A stretch of 64,000 nt of DNA. Origin: an uncultured Geobacteraceae bacterium (GTDB lineage: Bacteria; Desulfobacterota; Desulfuromonadia; Geobacterales; Pseudopelobacteraceae). Positions 48,542-57,812 of this stretch are shown piece by piece. Under the pieces are notes generated by a model that had not been told where the DNA came from, ran no database searches, and was given only the letters and a program-made list of their open reading frames with translations. The translations under genes and the position numbers were made by a program. Each line of letters starts with the position of its first letter. Positions within the stretch are counted from its first letter, which is position 1. The stretch covers positions 1-64,000 of the forward strand of contig CAJAFV010000075.1 in the NCBI GenBank assembly GCA_903939115.1, written 5' to 3'.

Positions 48542-49275
48542 GGCTCAGGCTCCGGGTGAACACCGATGCGAAGCGCCGATTCGACGTACGCGACGATCGT
48601 TGCAGCGATCTGCTGTGGCGGCGTACGGTCATTATTGAAGAGTGCATTATACAGCAGCGGATCATGGTCATCCCGACTGAGGAAATCCCGCGTAAAATGA
48701 TCACGTGCCTTTTGCTGTCGGTGCATCATCTTCTCAGCAGCCTCAGGCTCCATCTGCAGACGGTGGCCAAGCGTGGCTACTTTAAAGGCCTCGGAACCGT
48801 AAATTCTGAAGTTGAAAGAATGTTCAACATGTCGGGTGATTATGGCTCCCCCCAACTCGGAAATGATTACATTTCCCTGTTCTGCAAGCGCCACAACGTG
48901 ACGGCAGAGCAGCTTAAAGTACTCGTGGTCACTCTTCCAACGCGTCGAGAAGGTTGCCAGAACCTCGTTCAGGATCTGATTGTTATCACCGAGCGCCTGC
49001 AGGATGTCCTCGGAAACATTATGGTGTCGTGCCACCTCTTCGAGTACCGCCTTATCGATCAGCACCCACTCATCCCCTGTTCTTTGCATCATAAGTTCCC
49101 GTAACCGTTCGGCGACCGGATACCCCTCACAGCCGAATTCACGGGAGATGGTGATACATGGTCGCGGCTTCGGTTTTCTGTGATGGGCCGCCGCTTTCTC
49201 CTTCTGACGACGGTTATATTCCTCTAAAGAGCCGATTCTCAGATCAACCGATGGTATCAATAAATTTTCCGGCAT
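48538..49275 (-). CDS. Cytidylate-kinase-like family protein
   Basis: 245 residues. PCITISREFGCEGYPVAERL is the atypical P-loop region of this family, followed by WVLIDKAVLEEVARHHNVSE and NVIISELGGAII. It resembles cytidylate kinase in fold but belongs to a separate family of unknown substrate. It starts the gene group 48538-46104 and lies 10 bases after the ATPase stop, so the ATPase may be in the same operon. Confidence 0.8.
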   Translation of the reverse strand: MPENLLIPSVDLRIGSLEEYNRRQKEKAAAHHRKPKPRPCITISREFGCEGYPVAERLRELMMQRTGDEWVLIDKAVLEEVARHHNVSEDILQALGDNNQILNEVLATFSTRWKSDHEYFKLLCRHVVALAEQGNVIISELGGAIITRHVEHSFNFRIYGSEAFKVATLGHRLQMEPEAAEKMMHRQQKARDHFTRDFLSRDDHDPLLYNALFNNDRTPPQQIAATIVAYVESALRIGVHPEPEP

Positions 49276-49284
49276 GGTTCCTCC

Positions 49285-52029
49285 CTACATAAATAATTTA
49301 CTGCGACTTCTGATCCATTTTTCGCACGAAATAACCGGCAGTACCACCGCTCCAGCCAGAGCGGCGTGAAGCCACGCCTCACTATCGAGAGCAGCTGTCC
49401 CAAACAAATTCTGCAGTGGCGGGACATAGACAAAACAGGCCTGCAGCAGCAGCAAAACCGTGATACCGATATAGATTGACGGATTGCTGAAAAGCCCCTG
49501 AGACCAAAAGGAATTGCGCAGGGAGCGACAGTTGAGCAGGTAAAAGATCTGTGAGAAGGTAATAGCAGTCACACAGCTTGTCTGAGCCTCTGCCAGCGCC
49601 ATGGCGTGAATAGTTGCAGATACTGGTCCCGAACCGGCAATCCTGAAATATTCCATCAGAAAGAGGCCGCAGGCGGTTGCCGCCATCAGAGTGGCCACAA
49701 CAACCAGACGCGTGACAATGAAACCGGAAAATACCGGGGCATCGGGAAGTCGGGGGGGGCGTGCCATCGCATTCGGCTCAAGGACTTCGAAGGCCAGCGG
49801 GACCGACAGAGTGACGCTGGCAATCAGATTAATCCAGAGGGTCTGACTCGGAGACATGGTCAGCAGCAGCACCCGGACGCCATCTACCTGAACCGTCGGG
49901 AAGAAGAACATGGCAGCACTCTGGGTAAATGCCAGACCGAGGTTGGCTGGCAGTATGAAGGCCAGGGACTTGATCAGATTGTCGTAGACCCGCCGCCCCT
50001 CCTCAACCGCAGCCGCAATGGAGGCGAAGTTGTCGTCAACGAGGATCACCTTGGCGGCTTCCTTGGAGACGGCGGTACCGGTGATGCCCATGGCAACGCC
50101 GATATCGGCCTGTTTAAGAGCCGGTGCGTCGTTGACGCCGTCACCGGTCATGGCAACGACATGCCCCAACGCCTGCAGTGCCAGAACCAGCCGGATCTTA
50201 TGCTCCGGGGCGACCCGGGCAAAGACGTTCGTGCGTGCGACAATTTTTTGAACCTCCACATCGGAAAGCCCCTCCAACTGACGCCCCAGCACCGGTGATT
50301 GAGCGGTAGACAACAGGCCGAGTTGACGACCGATAGCCTCTGCCGTGGTGGGGTGATCCCCGGTGATCATCTTGACGGTAATACCGGCAGAGTGGCAGAT
50401 GCGGATGGCGTCCAACGCCTCACTGCGCGGCGGATCAATCATGCCGACCAGGCCTGCGAACGTCAGGCCTGATTGAACATCTGCCACGGATAATTGCGTG
50501 CTGCTGCCCGCTTCCCGCCAGGCAAAGGCGATGACACGCATCCCCTGGCGGCCATAGGTTTCCATAGCCTCCACCGCCCTGCGCTGCATCTCTTCACCAA
50601 GGCTGCAGCGATCAAGAACCGTTTCCGGGGCGCCTTTAAGCAGGATTCTGCTCCCGCCATCAAAACGGTTGAGAGTCGCCATGAATTTGATGTCCGATTC
50701 AAACGGAATCGAATCAAGCCGTTCGTGACGACCGCGCAATTCATGCTCATCAATACCGGCTTTCCGACCGGCAACCACCATCGCCGCCTCGGTCGGATCA
50801 CCGGAAATGGACCAGAGATCCCCGTCCTGTCGCAGGGAGGCATCATTGCAGAGCAGTGCCACCGTCACCAGTTCCTGCACCGCTGCCGGGAGGGTCACCA
50901 GACGCCGGCCGTTTTGTTCTATCTCTCCAAAAGGTGCATAACCGACACCAGAAAGACGATATTCGTTCCCCTCAAGCCAGGCGGCCTGAACGGTCATTTC
51001 ATTGCGCGTCAGGGTGCCGGTCTTGTCGGAACAGATGACTGAAGTGGAGCCAAGCGTCTCAACCGCCGGTAGATGGCGCACCACGGCATGCCTCATTGCC
51101 ATACGGCGGACACCGATGGCCAGAGCGATGGTGATGACTGATGGCAGCCCCTCCGGTATCGCGGCGGCAGCCAGTGAAACCGCCACCATCAGCGCTTCGG
51201 CAATCGGGGCGTTTTTTACCAGGATACCGAATGCGACCAGCACGACGACCATGGCGACAACTGCGACGGTAATCCATAACGTCACTTTTTCCAGCTGGCG
51301 GGTCAGCGGGGTTTCGAGCTGAATCGCCTGATCCAGCAGGGCGTTTATTTTCCCGAGTTCGGTCGCAGCTCCGGTGGCGACGACGACCCCGGTAGCGGTA
51401 CCCTGTACGACAAGAGTCCCGCTATAGGCCATACAGAAACGGTCACCGAGCGCCGCATCTGACGGAACCGGACCACCGCGTTTGGCAACAGGCAGCGATT
51501 CTCCGGTCAGCGCCGCTTCATCCACCAGCAGATTTTTCACCTGAAAGAGTCGCAGATCCGCTGGCGCCTGGTCACCGCTCTGCAGCGTAACCACGTCCCC
51601 CGGCACCAGATCCTCCGCCGGAATTTCCCGGGAGAGACCGTTACGGATAACGATTGCGACTCGCGGCACCAGTGAAGAGAGCGCATCGATAGCTTTGCCT
51701 GCCCGGTATTCCTGCAGAAAACCGATAACGGCATTAACCACCACCGCACCAAACACAACAGTTGAGTCGGTATACTTTCCGAGCGCGACCGCCATGAACC
51801 CGGCGGCGATCAGCAGCCAGCCGATGGGGGTGTTGATTTGACGCCAGAAGATCAGCCAGGGTCCGTCACTGGCCGCTCTGACGAGCGTATTAGCGCCAAA
51901 GCGCTCCAGCCGTTTCGCGGCTTCGGCGTCATCAAGTCCGCTCGCACCTGATCTCAGCACAGTCAGAACATCATGGTCTGTCGAGACATGCCATATATTT
52001 CGCTCACGTTGAGCAACGTTTTTGTGCAT
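49285..52029 (-). CDS. P2-type cation-transporting ATPase
   Basis: 914 residues. N-terminal cation-ATPase domain ([20 protein letters not shown]), actuator TGES, PEGLP in membrane helix 4, phosphorylation site DKTGTLT, nucleotide domain [11 protein letters not shown], hinge [18 protein letters not shown] and a C-terminal six-helix block. PEGLP places it in the P2 group (Ca2+-, Na+- or H+-type pumps). The ion cannot be fixed from sequence alone. Plasma-membrane pump. Confidence 0.92.
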   Translation of the reverse strand: MHKNVAQRERNIWHVSTDHDVLTVLRSGASGLDDAEAAKRLERFGANTLVRAASDGPWLIFWRQINTPIGWLLIAAGFMAVALGKYTDSTVVFGAVVVNAVIGFLQEYRAGKAIDALSSLVPRVAIVIRNGLSREIPAEDLVPGDVVTLQSGDQAPADLRLFQVKNLLVDEAALTGESLPVAKRGGPVPSDAALGDRFCMAYSGTLVVQGTATGVVVATGAATELGKINALLDQAIQLETPLTRQLEKVTLWITVAVVAMVVVLVAFGILVKNAPIAEALMVAVSLAAAAIPEGLPSVITIALAIGVRRMAMRHAVVRHLPAVETLGSTSVICSDKTGTLTRNEMTVQAAWLEGNEYRLSGVGYAPFGEIEQNGRRLVTLPAAVQELVTVALLCNDASLRQDGDLWSISGDPTEAAMVVAGRKAGIDEHELRGRHERLDSIPFESDIKFMATLNRFDGGSRILLKGAPETVLDRCSLGEEMQRRAVEAMETYGRQGMRVIAFAWREAGSSTQLSVADVQSGLTFAGLVGMIDPPRSEALDAIRICHSAGITVKMITGDHPTTAEAIGRQLGLLSTAQSPVLGRQLEGLSDVEVQKIVARTNVFARVAPEHKIRLVLALQALGHVVAMTGDGVNDAPALKQADIGVAMGITGTAVSKEAAKVILVDDNFASIAAAVEEGRRVYDNLIKSLAFILPANLGLAFTQSAAMFFFPTVQVDGVRVLLLTMSPSQTLWINLIASVTLSVPLAFEVLEPNAMARPPRLPDAPVFSGFIVTRLVVVATLMAATACGLFLMEYFRIAGSGPVSATIHAMALAEAQTSCVTAITFSQIFYLLNCRSLRNSFWSQGLFSNPSIYIGITVLLLLQACFVYVPPLQNLFGTAALDSEAWLHAALAGAVVLPVISCEKWIRSRSKLFM

Positions 52030-52160
52030 AGCCGGTACTCGCCCCTACTTCCAATACGTCATAACCGTCTTGTATCGAGCACAAGTATACCACACAATAT
52101 CGACAGCGCCTTAGATGCATCGAGCTTGCCACACTCCGTTACCGGCTACAAAATTCCCAC

Positions 52161-52532
52161 TCAAATCAGTTCCCTGATCTCCGTAACCCTGAACCAGACG
52201 GCATGGGTAACGGCGGCACCGGCGCCCGGACCGACAACCACGTCCGCATTTGCCTTGATCGTCTCCAGCAGTTCGCCCTCCTCTTCGGTGCGGATCAGTT
52301 CAAGCGTCAGCCGGATTCCACTGAAGCCGGGACTGCTCGTTTTGAAAAGGAATGAAGCGTGACGGTTCTCGCAGATGTTCCGATACGTCCGCTTGTCGGT
52401 CATACCCCAGACGAGGGTTGTGTCATCGATGACGTGGGGACGGGCATATACGGCACTGTTGACGCTGCCGTCTGCGGCGGCGGTTGACATGACACCAAGC
52501 CCGGGATTGGTAAACAGTTCAGAAAAGTTCAT
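52161..52532 (-). CDS. Pyridoxamine 5'-phosphate oxidase-like flavin-binding protein
   Basis: 123 residues with the split beta-barrel pattern of the PNPOx-like family: GVMSTAAADGSVNSAVYARP at the start and KRTYRNICENRHASFLFKTS in the middle. Members bind FMN, F420 or haem. It overlaps the MerR regulator gene by 14 bases, so it is coexpressed with it. Confidence 0.75.
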   Translation of the reverse strand: MNFSELFTNPGLGVMSTAAADGSVNSAVYARPHVIDDTTLVWGMTDKRTYRNICENRHASFLFKTSSPGFSGIRLTLELIRTEEEGELLETIKANADVVVGPGAGAAVTHAVWFRVTEIRELI

Positions 52533-53490
52533 GGTTGTTGCTCCTTTTTTTACTGCTGTTGATGCGTTTTGACCCGGTCAAAGACCGGATTTGTTGATCC
52601 TGAAGTGCTGCAGAAATCTGGCTGAGATCACTGAAGATCCGGATATTTTCCTGCAGCAGCGTAATGTTGCGCAGACCGCTGCCGCCTGCCCAGAGGGCGA
52701 TATTCTCCGGCAGCATGCTGCGCAGCCTGACCAGTTGCGAAGCGACGGTGCGCCGACGGAGATATTCGCTGCAGGAGACCCCGACAATGGCGCACTTATT
52801 CTCAACCGCGCCACGGACAATCTCTTCGAGCGGAGTCTGCACACCGAGCGACAGAATCTCGGCACCCTCCAGAGAGAGCGTGCAGGCAACCATCAGCAGG
52901 CCGATACCGTGCGGCTCACCCGGCATGGTAGAGAGGAGTACTCTGGGACGCGCTCCATCATTCCGTGCTGTCCGGCGCATTTCTGCAGTCAAAATCATCC
53001 GGATCTGTTCGGTATAGTGATGTTCATCAAGAATGCCGAGTTTTCCGGCAAACCAGGCCTCTCCGACGGCATGATTCAGCGGCGCCACCACGTTCGATAA
53101 AAAATCGTGCAGCCCCAGCTCTTTCAGCAGAATTTCCAGCCGGGGCTGCAGTTCGCACAGTGACCCGCCGGTCAGTAAATCCAGCACCCCGCTGCCCGGA
53201 AAAGATACTGATCTGCAGACGTGCTGTTCAGCCAGAGCGTGCAGTTCTCTCTTGTCCAGCGTGACAAGCTTACCAGGTTGTGTGCCGCTGTCCATCAACT
53301 GCTTGATCAACCGCAGGCGACTCAGCTGTTCACTGCTGTAAATCCGTTCCCGGCGCTCGTTTCGCAGCGGAACCGGAAAATTGTAGCGTCGTTCCCACAC
53401 TCTCAGGGTGTCGCGCTTGATGCCGGTTTCCTGCTCTATCTCGGCAATTGAATAATTTTGTGAATTTTGTGAATTCTGTGTAAGTGTCAT
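52519..53490 (-). CDS. MerR-type regulator with B12-binding domain (CarH/LitR-like)
   Basis: 323 residues. The N-terminal MerR helix-turn-helix (YSIAEIEQETGIKRDTLRVW, then ERRYNFPVP) is followed by a helical bundle and a cobalamin-binding Rossmann domain. The bundle contains W-x9-EH (WFAGKLGILDEH), the residues that cap the upper face of adenosylcobalamin in CarH. The B12 loop reads PGEPHGIGLLMVACTLSLEG, with the ligand His retained. CarH-type proteins repress in the dark and release DNA when light breaks the Co-C bond. The operator palindrome abuts its start codon, indicating autoregulation. Confidence 0.88.
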   Translation of the reverse strand: MTLTQNSQNSQNYSIAEIEQETGIKRDTLRVWERRYNFPVPLRNERRERIYSSEQLSRLRLIKQLMDSGTQPGKLVTLDKRELHALAEQHVCRSVSFPGSGVLDLLTGGSLCELQPRLEILLKELGLHDFLSNVVAPLNHAVGEAWFAGKLGILDEHHYTEQIRMILTAEMRRTARNDGARPRVLLSTMPGEPHGIGLLMVACTLSLEGAEILSLGVQTPLEEIVRGAVENKCAIVGVSCSEYLRRRTVASQLVRLRSMLPENIALWAGGSGLRNITLLQENIRIFSDLSQISAALQDQQIRSLTGSKRINSSKKRSNNHELF

Positions 53491-53553
53491 TATTTTGTCC
53501 TAGACAAAAAATAAATAGTGTGTAAAATTAACAACAAATTAAAAGTTTGTCTA
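53491..53553. promoter_or_regulatory. Divergent promoter/operator element, copy 1
   Basis: Three boxes: palindrome TTTTGTC-CTA-GACAAAA (53493-53509), TGTAAAATTAACAA (53521-53534) and TTTGTCTA (53546-53553). On the plus strand TAGACA (53501-53506) is 16 bp from TAAAAT. On the minus strand TAGACA (53548-53553) is 17 bp from TAATTT. The two promoters face each other and share the central box. All boxes recur with identical spacing at 61687-61749. The palindrome touches the regulator's ribosome site. Confidence 0.8.
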
Positions 53554-53616
53554 CTAAAAAGTCTGAGCATTCTTTTATCGAACAGCCGCCGAAGCGAATT
53601 TTCAGGAGTAAGCCGT

Positions 53617-53895
53617 ATGTCCATGACCGCATTTATAGATAATCGCTATGATGAAGAATTCGAATCTGTGTACAACTCACTGGACAAAATGGTACAGCAG
53701 GATCGTGCCCGCGCAGAACCGTACATCCGCGGAATTTTAAAGAACATGTACATCAGACAGGGGAACGATTGGACCGGAAGGGGCGCTATCGGAGATGCCG
53801 GACTTTCCGCATCGATAGCGGCGTATGAATGCATCCTGGCGGAACTGAACAGCCGTCACACAAGTGACAAAGGAGACCAACAGCATGAAAGATAA
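53617..53895 (+). CDS. Conserved-looking small protein (92 aa)
   Basis: 92 residues from the ATG at 53617, chosen for AGGAG eight bases upstream; a longer frame to 53518 would start inside the promoter element. MSMTAFIDNRYDEEFESVYN, then RARAEPYIRGILKNMYIRQG and SASIAAYECILAEL. All-helical, no membrane segment. First gene of the plus-strand arm of the B12-regulator cluster. Unknown function. Confidence 0.7.
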   Translation: MSMTAFIDNRYDEEFESVYNSLDKMVQQDRARAEPYIRGILKNMYIRQGNDWTGRGAIGDAGLSASIAAYECILAELNSRHTSDKGDQQHER

Positions 53896-54178
53896 ACTGG
53901 AGCAACTGTTTTATTTCGGACTTGGCAGCGCCTTGATGGCCAAGGAAAAGATCGAGCAGGCTGGAGAGTCGGCCCGGAGCTGCAGCGCGGAGAGCGACCG
54001 CAAGGCCCGCGAGTTCTTCGATCAGGCCGTAGCAAAAGGGGGCGAAGAGCGGGAGCAGGTTAAGGGAAGAATCAAAGAGGTGCTGAAAGAAGCCATTGAC
54101 GAGTTGGGACTCGCAACCCGCGCCGATGTAGAGGCTCTGCGGGCGGAGTTGGCCACGCTGCGGCAGGGACAGTCCTGA
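53885..54178 (+). CDS. Phasin-like helical protein
   Basis: 97 residues from the ATG at 53885 (AGGAG nine bases upstream). MKDKLEQLFYFGLGSALMAK, then amphipathic helices rich in Ala, Glu and Lys, and a C-terminal leucine-zipper-like heptad run (ATRADVEALRAELATLRQG). This matches phasin or poly-granule-associated proteins (PhaF/PhaI type) that coat lipid or polyester surfaces. It overlaps the previous gene by 11 bases. Confidence 0.7.
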   Translation: MKDKLEQLFYFGLGSALMAKEKIEQAGESARSCSAESDRKAREFFDQAVAKGGEEREQVKGRIKEVLKEAIDELGLATRADVEALRAELATLRQGQS

Positions 54179-54182
54179 TCAG

Positions 54183-55757
54183 GTGAGCAGGATTTCGCTA
54201 CTGATCCGGCTGTATCACCCGGCCCGTATTTACACCGTCTTTCGAGTACTGCTGACGATTTTTCTGCTGATACGGCGTCGCCCCAGCTGGCTGGGAGTCC
54301 ATCCGCTAGCTCCCCGGCCTCTTGTTTCGGCCATTGAGCGTCTGGGAGCCAGTTTTATCAAGCTGGCTCAGGTGCTTGCCACCCGTGCTGATTTTTTCGA
54401 CGAGCGCTATCTGGAGTCGCTGCGGCAACTTCACGATCAGCTGCCAGCCATGCCGGAACAGGATTTTCTCGAGGTATACGGTCGGGCATTCGGGGAGCGG
54501 GACTGTTTCTGTTATTTCGACCGGGAGCCGTTAGCCTGCGCCTCCATCGGGCAGGTTCACCGTGCCCGGCTGCAGAATGGCGCAGAGGTCGCGGTCAAGC
54601 TGCGCCGCAACCGGATTGAACTGGTGGTGCGGGAAGATATCCGCCTGCTCGGCTGGTTTCTGGCACTGCTGCGACCTCTTTTTTCCGAATACACCCGCAA
54701 CTCCATCGAGGCGGTGCTGTCAGCCTTCCGGTACACCATCCTGAAGGAAGTTGACATGGCGGCCGAACTGTCCAATCTGGAGCGCTTTCGCCAGGCGTAT
54801 CCCTCCTCCGGCATTCGCATGCCGACCCCGTATCCCGAAGTCAGTTCGAAGGATGCACTGGTGATGAGTTTTGAAGAGGGGTATCGCTTTGATGATCGGG
54901 AAGGGTTGCAACGACTGGATATATCCTTTGCCGGATTGATGGAGAAACTGGTGCTGTTCTATACGGAGCAGATGCTGGTCAAAGGTTTTTTCCATGCCGA
55001 CCCCCACCCCGGCAACCTGCTGGTAACACCGGGCGGCGAGCTGGTGCTGCTCGATTTCGGCATGGTCAGCCGAATTCCCAACACAACCCGTCTGGCCATG
55101 ATCAACATGGTAAAAGCCGCCTACGAACGGGACTTTGAGCTCCTGGTGCATGCGAGCCGCAAACTGGGAATAGTTACCGACAGCGTCCCCCAGAATGAGC
55201 TGGCCGAACTTGCGGAGGAGATTTTCCGCATCTTTGACAGTTCCCACCTCAGTGCCACATCGATGCAGGAGCTGGCGTTCGGCGTGATGGGCGCCCTGAA
55301 AGAGTACCCCTTCAAGCTCCCCCAGGAGATCATCTATGTCATGCGGGCAAGTTCGATTATTGAAGGACTCGGCACCAGTTATATTGAAAATTTCAACGGC
55401 ATTAAGGACATACTGCCGATTTTGAAAAGCAGTCTACCCCGTGCGCTCGGTGAACAGGGCACTCTCTGGGGGGTGGTCAGTCATGAACTGCAGCAGCTAC
55501 CGCTGACGATGGTCAAATTCCGTCATCTGGTGGACACCGCTCATCAGGGTGATCTGTCAGTGCATCTGGCGGAAGAGGATCGCCGCTATCTGTTGCGATC
55601 TCTGCACCGCTGGCTGAAGCAACTCGCCTGGATCGCCCTGCTGGTTGCACTTGCATTTTATATGAGGGGGGTACATCATCCTGCCGCAGGCTGGCTGTCC
55701 CTTGTCTGTTTCGGGGGAGCGGCACTGCGGCTGTTCTGGTGGAGCAAGGAGATATAG
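54183..55757 (+). CDS. UbiB/ABC1-family atypical kinase
   Basis: 524 residues from a GTG at 54183. ABC1/UbiB motifs: KLAQVLATRADFF (the KxGQ-type region, here KLAQ with Ala in place of Gly), ACASIGQVHRA in the Ala-rich loop, VAVKLRR with the catalytic Lys, FFHADPHPGNLLV and VLLDFGMV with the metal-binding Asp. Two C-terminal membrane helices. These kinases act in isoprenoid-quinone and membrane lipid metabolism. It follows the phasin-like gene by 4 bases. Confidence 0.85.
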   Translation: MSRISLLIRLYHPARIYTVFRVLLTIFLLIRRRPSWLGVHPLAPRPLVSAIERLGASFIKLAQVLATRADFFDERYLESLRQLHDQLPAMPEQDFLEVYGRAFGERDCFCYFDREPLACASIGQVHRARLQNGAEVAVKLRRNRIELVVREDIRLLGWFLALLRPLFSEYTRNSIEAVLSAFRYTILKEVDMAAELSNLERFRQAYPSSGIRMPTPYPEVSSKDALVMSFEEGYRFDDREGLQRLDISFAGLMEKLVLFYTEQMLVKGFFHADPHPGNLLVTPGGELVLLDFGMVSRIPNTTRLAMINMVKAAYERDFELLVHASRKLGIVTDSVPQNELAELAEEIFRIFDSSHLSATSMQELAFGVMGALKEYPFKLPQEIIYVMRASSIIEGLGTSYIENFNGIKDILPILKSSLPRALGEQGTLWGVVSHELQQLPLTMVKFRHLVDTAHQGDLSVHLAEEDRRYLLRSLHRWLKQLAWIALLVALAFYMRGVHHPAAGWLSLVCFGGAALRLFWWSKEI

Positions 55758-55759
55758 CA

Positions 55760-56215
55760 ATGCAAAAAAATATGAGGAAATTATTCATTATGACAATCGG
55801 CTTACTGGGAATGTTTGGCTGTGCCGGTGAACGCCCGAATAATCTGGGAGCAAAGGGAAACACCCTCGCCTCCTGCCCCGCTTCTCCCAACTGCGTATCA
55901 AGCGGGGCTGATGACGAGCAGCACCGGATAGCGCCGCTGACTTTCAGTGGTGAAGCTGACAGGGCCTTTGCCCGTTTGAAGCTGGTGCTCAGTCGACGCG
56001 GCGACACCACCATCATTGAAGAGAAGCCCGGCTATCTGCGGGTGGAACTGCGTACGACACTGTTTGTCGATGATGGCGAATTCCTGCTGGACCGGGCGCA
56101 GAGCGTCATCCAACTCCGCTCGGCGTCGCGCCTCGGTTATTCCGATCTTGGCAAAAACCGCAGCCGCATGGAAGAGATCCGCCGCCAATTCCTTGTTGCC
56201 GAGGTACAGCCATGA
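55760..56215 (+). CDS. DUF1499 lipoprotein
   Basis: 151 residues from the ATG at 55760, preceded by AAGGAG; a start at 55739 would lie inside ubiB. The signal peptide ends in the lipobox LLGMFGC. The mature part has SCPASPNCVSSGADDEQHRI (DUF1499 opening) and YLRVELRTTLFVDDGEFLLD, then the RSRMEEIRRQF end. DUF1499 proteins recur in light/oxidative-stress lipid clusters; function unknown. Confidence 0.82.
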   Translation: MQKNMRKLFIMTIGLLGMFGCAGERPNNLGAKGNTLASCPASPNCVSSGADDEQHRIAPLTFSGEADRAFARLKLVLSRRGDTTIIEEKPGYLRVELRTTLFVDDGEFLLDRAQSVIQLRSASRLGYSDLGKNRSRMEEIRRQFLVAEVQP

Positions 56216-57108
56216 ACCGGAAAATTGTGCTCGTCACCGGTGCCAACGGCTTTATCGGGCGACGGCTGATACATGCCCTCCGAGCTGAAGACCTGCAGCT
56301 GCGCTGCCTGGTGCGTAAAGCGGGCGCCATTTCAGAAGAAAACATCAAAATCGTACAGGGGGATCTGCTGGAACCGGCGACACTGCCGGCGGCAATGGCC
56401 GGCGTTGACACTGCCTATTATCTGGTGCACGCCATGGCCGGAGGGCGGGCCGGTTTCGAACGGCGCGACCGGGAAGCTGCCGAAAACTTTGTCCGGGCCG
56501 CCGAAAAAGCGGGTGTCCGGCGGGTTATCTACCTGGGCGGCCTCGGAGAAACCGGCGATGATCTTTCCGAACATTTGAAAAGCCGCCTCGAAGTGGCTGA
56601 TATTCTACGCTCAGGAACATTTGCCACCACGTTTCTACGCGCCGCCATTATCATCGGCGCCGGTGGTGCCTCGTTCGAAATGGTCAAGGCCCTGGTCGAG
56701 CGACTACCGGTCATGATCACCCCGCGCTGGGTAACGACGCTCTGCCAGCCGATTGCGGTGGAGGATGTCATCAGCTACCTGGTCGGCTGCCTGAAGGATG
56801 AGCGCACAACCGGCGGAACGTTCGACATCGGCGGACCGGACGTCATTACCTACAAGGAGATGATGGAGCGCTTCGGACGTATCAGGGGTCGTAATCTCTA
56901 TATCCTGCCGGTGCCGGTACTGACTCCGCGGCTGTCATCCTACTGGGTCGGCTTCATCACGCCGGTCGCGCCATCGGTTTCAATGCCGCTGATCGAAGGG
57001 CTTAAAAACGAGGTAATCTGCCGTGAACACGCCATTCGTGACCTTATCCCGTTAACGCTGACGTCGTATGATGATGCGGTACTCCGCTCGCTTGCGGCAG
57101 AGGCATAA
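56212..57108 (+). CDS. NAD(P)-binding atypical short-chain dehydrogenase
   Basis: 298 residues. Rossmann motif VTGANGFIGRRLIHAL, then DTAYYLVHAMAGG and RRVIYLGGLGE, the layout of NmrA/YcfA-like extended SDR proteins near lipid genes. It overlaps the DUF1499 gene by 4 bases, last gene of the plus-strand arm. The substrate is unknown; the catalytic Tyr-x-x-x-Lys is not obvious. Confidence 0.8.
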   Translation: MNRKIVLVTGANGFIGRRLIHALRAEDLQLRCLVRKAGAISEENIKIVQGDLLEPATLPAAMAGVDTAYYLVHAMAGGRAGFERRDREAAENFVRAAEKAGVRRVIYLGGLGETGDDLSEHLKSRLEVADILRSGTFATTFLRAAIIIGAGGASFEMVKALVERLPVMITPRWVTTLCQPIAVEDVISYLVGCLKDERTTGGTFDIGGPDVITYKEMMERFGRIRGRNLYILPVPVLTPRLSSYWVGFITPVAPSVSMPLIEGLKNEVICREHAIRDLIPLTLTSYDDAVLRSLAAEA

Positions 57109-57126
57109 TTAAGTCCAAGGAACCAC

Positions 57127-57174
57127 ATGCTCCGTTTCGGCCTCTGCTGCCTGTTCACAGATGAAGGTTGGTAA
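57127..57174 (+). pseudogene. Remnant of the 5' end of a UvsE-like gene
   Basis: MLRFGLCCLFTDEGW then stop. The first 14 codons match the gene that begins at 63890 (MLRFGLCCLFKDEAV) almost base for base, including the ACCACATG context before the start. The match ends at about 57165. The rest of the 140-bp gap to 57251 holds no gene. Confidence 0.7.
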
Positions 57175-57251
57175 GCATGTCGCTGCCAGAGCTGGTTCGT
57201 AGGACGTGAACAGGAGAATCAGGATCAGGAAATTCAATTTTCTGCGATGAA

Positions 57252-57758
57252 CTACTTAGCCAGCCATACCAACAGTGGTGTCATTAGCCCCCAGCCTATC
57301 GCAAGCAGCAGTATCCCGCTCGTTGTCGGCAATGCCACCATCGCTCCCAGTTTGGCGCCGCTGTAATAGGCCAGCGGCCCACCGACTGCGCCGAAGGCCC
57401 CTGCCAGGAGATACCTTCCCCGTAACCAGGCCATGGAGACATTTAGGGTGGCGGCGAAGTTCAGCCAGAGGCAGATCATCCAGGGCGGACTGAAAGGGCG
57501 CGGAAAGAGGTGCTGTAGCGGTGTAAAGACGCCGCCTGCCACAAACATGGTGTCAAAAAGGAAACCGAGCAGACCGGCCACCAGCAGTAGTTTCACTTCA
57601 CCGCGCCGATTCTCCTGAAGTGCCAGATGGATCACCAGGGTCGGTATCATAACCACAGGACCGAGCCAGAGCATCCCTCGTGCCGCTCCCAGCACTGCCG
57701 CAAACCAGGAGGCCTGAAACAGTACCACATTGATCACCGTGCGGGTTAGGTCATTCAC
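57252..57758 (-). CDS. DUF2878 membrane protein
   Basis: 168 residues with five or six hydrophobic segments (VVLFQASWFAAVLGAARGML at the start; LLLVAGLLGFLFDTMFVAGG). The FQ-x-x-WF opening and GFLFDT-x-F motif are those of DUF2878. Often found beside CFA-type methyltransferase, DUF1365 and amine-oxidase genes, as here. Function unknown. Confidence 0.8.
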   Translation of the reverse strand: MNDLTRTVINVVLFQASWFAAVLGAARGMLWLGPVVMIPTLVIHLALQENRRGEVKLLLVAGLLGFLFDTMFVAGGVFTPLQHLFPRPFSPPWMICLWLNFAATLNVSMAWLRGRYLLAGAFGAVGGPLAYYSGAKLGAMVALPTTSGILLLAIGWGLMTPLLVWLAK

Positions 57759-57812
57759 GGCCGGTTGCCATCCTTCGATCAGCGCTGTGGTATCTTGCGC
57801 AGTTTGGAGCCG

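Noticed and set aside
50463-51042. Long ORFs on both strands inside the P-type ATPase gene
   Set aside because: GC-rich shadow frames of a full-length, motif-complete ATPase.
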